Below, piece by piece: positions 60,625 to 64,000 of a DNA stretch of 64,000 nucleotides. This stretch comes from Streptomyces sp. CB02261 (GTDB lineage: Bacteria; Actinomycetota; Actinomycetes; Streptomycetales; Streptomycetaceae). Location: assembly GCF_001905665.1 (NCBI RefSeq), contig NZ_LIVX01000003.1:505478-569477 (forward strand), written 5' to 3'. Both the position numbers and the translations under genes were made by a program. Under the pieces are notes generated by a model. That model ran no database searches. It was not told the origin of the DNA and saw only the letters and a program-made list of their open reading frames with translations. Position 1 is the first letter of the stretch. Every line of letters begins with the position of its first letter.

Positions 60625-61787
60625 GCCTCAGCAGGCGGGACGGCCTCGGCGGCCGGGCTGCCGTCGTGGGCATCGGGGCGACCGAGTTCTCCAAGGACTC
60701 GGGCCGCAGCGAACTGTCCCTCGCCGTCGAGGCGGTGCGGGCGGCCCTCGACGACGCCGGGCTCGCCCCCGCCGACGTCGACGGCCTGGTCACCTTCACC
60801 ATGGACACCAACCCGGAGATCACCGTCGCCCAGGCCTCCGGCATCGGCGAGCTGTCGTTCTTCTCCCGGGTGCACTACGGCGGCGGCGCGGCCTGCGCGA
60901 CCGTGCAGCAGGCCGCGCTCGCCGTCGCCGCCGGAGTCGCCGAGGTCGTCGTCTGCTACCGGGCGTTCAACGAGCGCTCCGGCCGCCGCTTCGGCTCCGG
61001 CGTCCAGCGGCGCGAGCCGTCCGCCGAGGGAGCCGCCCTCGGCTGGCAGCTGCCCTTCGGGCTGCTCACCCCGGCGTCCTGGGTGGCGATGGCCGCCCAG
61101 CGCTATCTGCACACCTACGGCCTGACCCCGGACGTCTTCGGGCACGTCGCCGTCACCGACCGGCGGCACGCGGCGCGCAACCCCGCCGCGTACTTCCACG
61201 GGAAGCCGATCACCCTCGCCGACCACGCCGCCTCCCGCTGGATCGTCGAACCGCTCCGGCTCCTCGACTGCTGCCAGGAGACCGACGGCGGCCAGGCGAT
61301 CGTCGTCACCTCCGCCGAGCGCGCCCGCGACCTGCCGAACCGGCCGGCCGTGATCCTGGCGGCGGCGCAGGGCGCCGGACGGAAGCAGGAGGCCATGACC
61401 AGCTTCTACCGGGACGGGCTGACCGGGCTTCCGGAGATGGGCGTGGTGGCCCGGCAGCTCTGGCGGACGGCCGGTCTCGCCCCGTCCGACATCGACGTGG
61501 GCATCCTCTACGACCACTTCACGCCGTTCGTGCTCATGCAGCTGGAGGAGTTCGGCTTCTGCGGGCCGGGGGAGGCGGCCGACTTCGTCGCGGCCGACGC
61601 GCTCCCGCTGAACACCCACGGCGGGCAGCTCGGAGAGGCCTATCTGCACGGTATGAACGGCATAGCGGAGGCGGTCCGGCAGATCCGCGGCACCTCGGTG
61701 AACCAGATACCCGGCGCCGAGCGGACCCTGGTCACGGCGGGCACGGGAGTCCCCACGTCCGGTCTGATCCTGGGCACGGACGGCTAG
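60621..61787 (+). CDS. Thiolase-fold aldolase, Ltp2-like
   Basis: 388 residues (Ltp2 about 386). Thiolase superfamily SCP-x/lipid-transfer type: AVVGIGATEFSKDSGR opening, TPASWVAMAAQRYLHTYG, YDHFTPFVLMQLEEFGFC, and LNTHGGQLGEAYLHGMNG. Mycobacterial Ltp2 is a retro-aldolase that splits the 17-hydroxy-3-oxo intermediate into androstenedione-type ketone and propionyl-CoA. Last gene of the five-gene operon. Confidence 0.9.
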   Translation: MSLSRRDGLGGRAAVVGIGATEFSKDSGRSELSLAVEAVRAALDDAGLAPADVDGLVTFTMDTNPEITVAQASGIGELSFFSRVHYGGGAACATVQQAALAVAAGVAEVVVCYRAFNERSGRRFGSGVQRREPSAEGAALGWQLPFGLLTPASWVAMAAQRYLHTYGLTPDVFGHVAVTDRRHAARNPAAYFHGKPITLADHAASRWIVEPLRLLDCCQETDGGQAIVVTSAERARDLPNRPAVILAAAQGAGRKQEAMTSFYRDGLTGLPEMGVVARQLWRTAGLAPSDIDVGILYDHFTPFVLMQLEEFGFCGPGEAADFVAADALPLNTHGGQLGEAYLHGMNGIAEAVRQIRGTSVNQIPGAERTLVTAGTGVPTSGLILGTDG

Positions 61788-61969
61788 CCGAACGGCGGAA
61801 GCGGAGCCCCACGGCCGGTGCCGTCCCCCTCGCCCCGACCCTGAGGCGGCCCCGGGAGGTCTCCACCCAGAGGAGGTGGAGCGGTCCCCACCCCTACAAC
61901 CTGAGGCGGATCGCGGGTCGGGACCTGGGGCCGATCCCCCGGGTACCCCTCCCCTCCTAGCGTGGAGCC

Positions 61970-62524
61970 ATGACTCCGCCACCTTCTGGCCCCGTCTGCG
62001 CCGGTGCCTCGCAGTACGCGTCGTACGCGTCGTACCCGACCTTCTCCTCGTACGTACGGGCGCGTGGGCCCGTACTCCTGCGCACCGCGCGTTCCCTGAC
62101 CGCCAACCCCTGCGACGCCGAGGACCTGCTGCAGACCGCCCTCGCCAAGACCTTCGTCGCCTGGGAGCGCATCGAGGACCACCGCGCCCTGGACGGTTAC
62201 GTCCGCCGCGCGCTGCTGAACACCCGCACGTCGCAGTGGCGCAAGCGCAAGGTCGACGAGTTCGCCTGCGAGGAGCTGCCCGAGCCCGTGGGCCTCCCGG
62301 TGCCGGACCCCGCCGAGCGGCAGGTGCTGCACGACGCCATGTGGCGCGCGGTGATGAAGCTGCCGGAGCGGCAACGCCAGATGGTGGTCCTGAGGTACTA
62401 CGAGGACCTCAGCGAGGCCCAGACGGCCGAGGTGCTCGGGGTGTCCGTCGGCACCGTGAAGAGCGCGGTGTCCAGGGCGCTCGGCAAGCTCCGTGAGGAC
62501 CCCGAGCTGACCCCCGTACGCTAG
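61970..62524 (+). CDS. SigE-family RNA polymerase sigma factor (ECF)
   Basis: 184 residues. Region 2 spans about 28-90 (DAEDLLQTALAKTFVAW) and region 4 about 125-175 (LPERQRQMVVLRYYEDLSEA, VLGVSVGTVKSAVSRAL). A short Ser/Tyr-rich lead (SQYASYASYPTFSSYV) precedes. No anti-sigma gene is adjacent; the next gene is an acyl-CoA ligase. SigE-family in the PF04542/PF08281 sense common in Streptomyces, not necessarily the sigma-E of the envelope response. Confidence 0.9.
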   Translation: MTPPPSGPVCAGASQYASYASYPTFSSYVRARGPVLLRTARSLTANPCDAEDLLQTALAKTFVAWERIEDHRALDGYVRRALLNTRTSQWRKRKVDEFACEELPEPVGLPVPDPAERQVLHDAMWRAVMKLPERQRQMVVLRYYEDLSEAQTAEVLGVSVGTVKSAVSRALGKLREDPELTPVR

Positions 62525-62588
62525 CGATCGGCGCCACCGTGCGGCTCCCGCCAGTAATCACTGGCAATTTTCGTACTCCCGGGTAGTG

Positions 62589-62606
62589 ACATACCGCTCG
62601 GTATGT
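62589..62606. promoter_or_regulatory. TetR-type operator upstream of acyl-CoA ligase
   Basis: Perfect inverted repeat ACATACCG-CT-CGGTATGT, 55 bases ahead of the ligase start. The spacing and base pattern suit a TetR-family repressor of fatty acid or acyl-CoA metabolism. No regulator gene is in view. Confidence 0.7.
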
Positions 62607-62660
62607 GCGCAGAATCTCCCCACCCTTTCTGCCACGTAGCGCCCACCGGGAGGACGCCCC

Positions 62661-64000
62661 GTGTACAGCACCATGCAGGACGTACAGCTGACCGTGAGCC
62701 GCATCCTCAAGCACGGGATGACGATCCACGGGAAGTCCACCATCACCACCTGGACGGGCGAGCCCGAGCCGCAGCGCCGCACGTTCGCGGAGGCCGGGGC
62801 GCGCGCGCACCAGCTGGCCAACGCCCTGCGCGACGAACTCGGGGTCACCGGCGACCAGCGGATCGCCACCCTCATGTGGAACAACTCGGAGCACGTCGAG
62901 GCGTACTTCGCGATTCCCTCCATGGGCGCGGTCCTGCACACCCTCAACCTCCGCCTGCCCCCCGAGCAGCTGGTGTGGATCGTCAACCACGCCGCCGACC
63001 GGGTCGTCCTCGTGAACGGCTCGCTGCTCCCGCTCCTCGCCCCGCTGCTCCCGCACCTGCCGACGATCGAGCACATCGTGGTCGCGGGCCCCGGGGACCG
63101 CTCCGTCCTGGACGGCGTGGCGCCGCGCGTCCACGACTACGAGGAGCTGATCGCCGGCCGCCCGACCACGTACGACTGGCCCGAGCTCGACGAGCGTTCG
63201 GCCGCCGCCATGTGCTACACCTCCGGAACCACCGGGGACCCGAAGGGCGTCGTCTACTCCCACCGCTCCATCTACCTGCACTCCATGCAGGTGAACATGG
63301 CCGAGTCGATGGGCCTCACCGACAAGGACACGACCCTGATCGTCGTGCCGCAGTTCCACGTCAACGCCTGGGGTCTGCCGCACGCCACGTTCATGACCGG
63401 CATCAACATGCTCATGCCGGACCGTTTCCTCCAGCCCGCGCCCCTCGCCGACATGATCGAGCGCGAGAGGCCGAGCCACGCGGCCGCCGTCCCCACCATC
63501 TGGCAGGGCCTGCTCGCCGAGGTCACCGCGAACCCCCGCGACCTCTCCTCGATGGCCCAGGTCACCATCGGCGGCGCGGCCTGTCCGCCCTCGCTCATGG
63601 AGGCGTACGACCGGCTCGGCGTCCGGCTCTGCCACGCCTGGGGCATGACCGAGACCTCCCCGCTGGGCACGATGGCCCACCCGCCGACCGGTCTGACCGC
63701 CGAGGAGGAGTGGCCGTACAGGATCACGCAGGGCCGCTTCCCCGCCGGCGTCGAGGCGCGCCTGGTCGGCCCCGGCGGCGACCACCTGCCCTGGGACGGC
63801 GAGTCGGCCGGTGAGCTGGAGGTGCGCGGCACCTGGATCGCGGGCTCGTACTTCGGCGGCATCGACGCCGAGGCCGTCCGCCCGGCCGACAAGTTCAGCG
63901 AGGACGGCTGGCTCAAGACCGGCGACGTGGGCGTGATCAGCCCCGACGGCTTCCTCACCCTCACCGACCGCGCGAAGGACGTCATCAAGTCGGGCGGCGA
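62661..64000 (+). CDS. Long-chain fatty acid--CoA ligase (3' end outside window)
   Basis: At least 446 residues from GTG 62661 (GGGAGG at seven to eight bases; ATG 62673 is possible). AMP-binding motif CYTSGTTGDPKGVVYSH, ATP motif HAWGMTETSPLG, and late motifs FSEDGWLKTGDVG and TDRAKDVIKSGG, where the window ends. The reaction forms acyl-AMP, then acyl-CoA. The 55-base upstream operator and the steroid-type operon nearby suggest a lipid or sterol side-chain substrate, but that is inference. Confidence 0.9.
   Translation, partial: MYSTMQDVQLTVSRILKHGMTIHGKSTITTWTGEPEPQRRTFAEAGARAHQLANALRDELGVTGDQRIATLMWNNSEHVEAYFAIPSMGAVLHTLNLRLPPEQLVWIVNHAADRVVLVNGSLLPLLAPLLPHLPTIEHIVVAGPGDRSVLDGVAPRVHDYEELIAGRPTTYDWPELDERSAAAMCYTSGTTGDPKGVVYSHRSIYLHSMQVNMAESMGLTDKDTTLIVVPQFHVNAWGLPHATFMTGINMLMPDRFLQPAPLADMIERERPSHAAAVPTIWQGLLAEVTANPRDLSSMAQVTIGGAACPPSLMEAYDRLGVRLCHAWGMTETSPLGTMAHPPTGLTAEEEWPYRITQGRFPAGVEARLVGPGGDHLPWDGESAGELEVRGTWIAGSYFGGIDAEAVRPADKFSEDGWLKTGDVGVISPDGFLTLTDRAKDVIKSGG

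Overview
The window reads as a Streptomyces chromosome. It has very high GC, GTG and TTG starts, ATGA or GTGA stop/start overlaps, and the gene neighbourhood serS-pheA-dtpA-copCD-ecuC-sco-ycnI. Two near-perfect parS-like sites (16564-16579, 38817-38832) and two clusters of DnaA boxes (22138-22206, 36401-36735) suggest the oriC-proximal core rather than an arm.

Region 1 (1-18844) is one long plus-strand transcription unit built on non-ribosomal peptide synthesis. It holds the 3' part of a C-A-T-C-A-T synthetase, a C-A-T-C synthetase, an EctB-like diaminobutyrate aminotransferase, a JmjC/cupin-type oxygenase, an EntS-like exporter, an MbtH protein, a type II thioesterase, an alpha/beta hydrolase and a membrane M28 peptidase. 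The first adenylation domain is of fungal Lys2 type (pocket read as DPRHFLLRAK). The last condensation domain has lost its HH motif, and no thioesterase domain is visible. The unit ends at a 23-bp perfect hairpin.

Region 2 (18952-25998, minus strand) carries an aldehyde dehydrogenase with a DUF72 protein, a KptA-type RNA 2'-phosphotransferase, a MerR regulator, an EphD-like hydrolase-SDR fusion and an M24 peptidase-like protein.

Region 3 (26245-36276) holds a four-gene ABC export operon, a GntR regulator with an MFS transporter, dihydrolipoamide dehydrogenase, a rhomboid-like protein, a HAD hydrolase and serS. Region 4 (36773-44300) has pheA and the extracytoplasmic copper operon ycnI-sco-ecuC-copCD-dtpA, read right to left, plus a membrane protein.

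Region 5 (44505-56800) is mixed: two HATPase anti-sigma-like proteins, a GAF-PP2C phosphatase, aminopeptidase P, a primase/polymerase-like protein, a SEC-C protein, a glycerophosphodiester phosphodiesterase, an HtrA protease, tRNA-Ser(UGA), a small antitoxin-like protein, a macrodomain protein and a small secreted protein.

Region 6 (56986-61787) is a five-gene operon that matches the mycobacterial igr genes (chsE2, chsH2, chsE1, chsH1, ltp2) in domain content and length, so it probably removes the last propionyl unit of a steroid-like side chain. Between its third and fourth genes a 38-bp tandem repeat creates two 13-codon coupled mini-ORFs. A SigE-family sigma factor and the 5' part of an acyl-CoA ligase with a TetR-type operator close the window.
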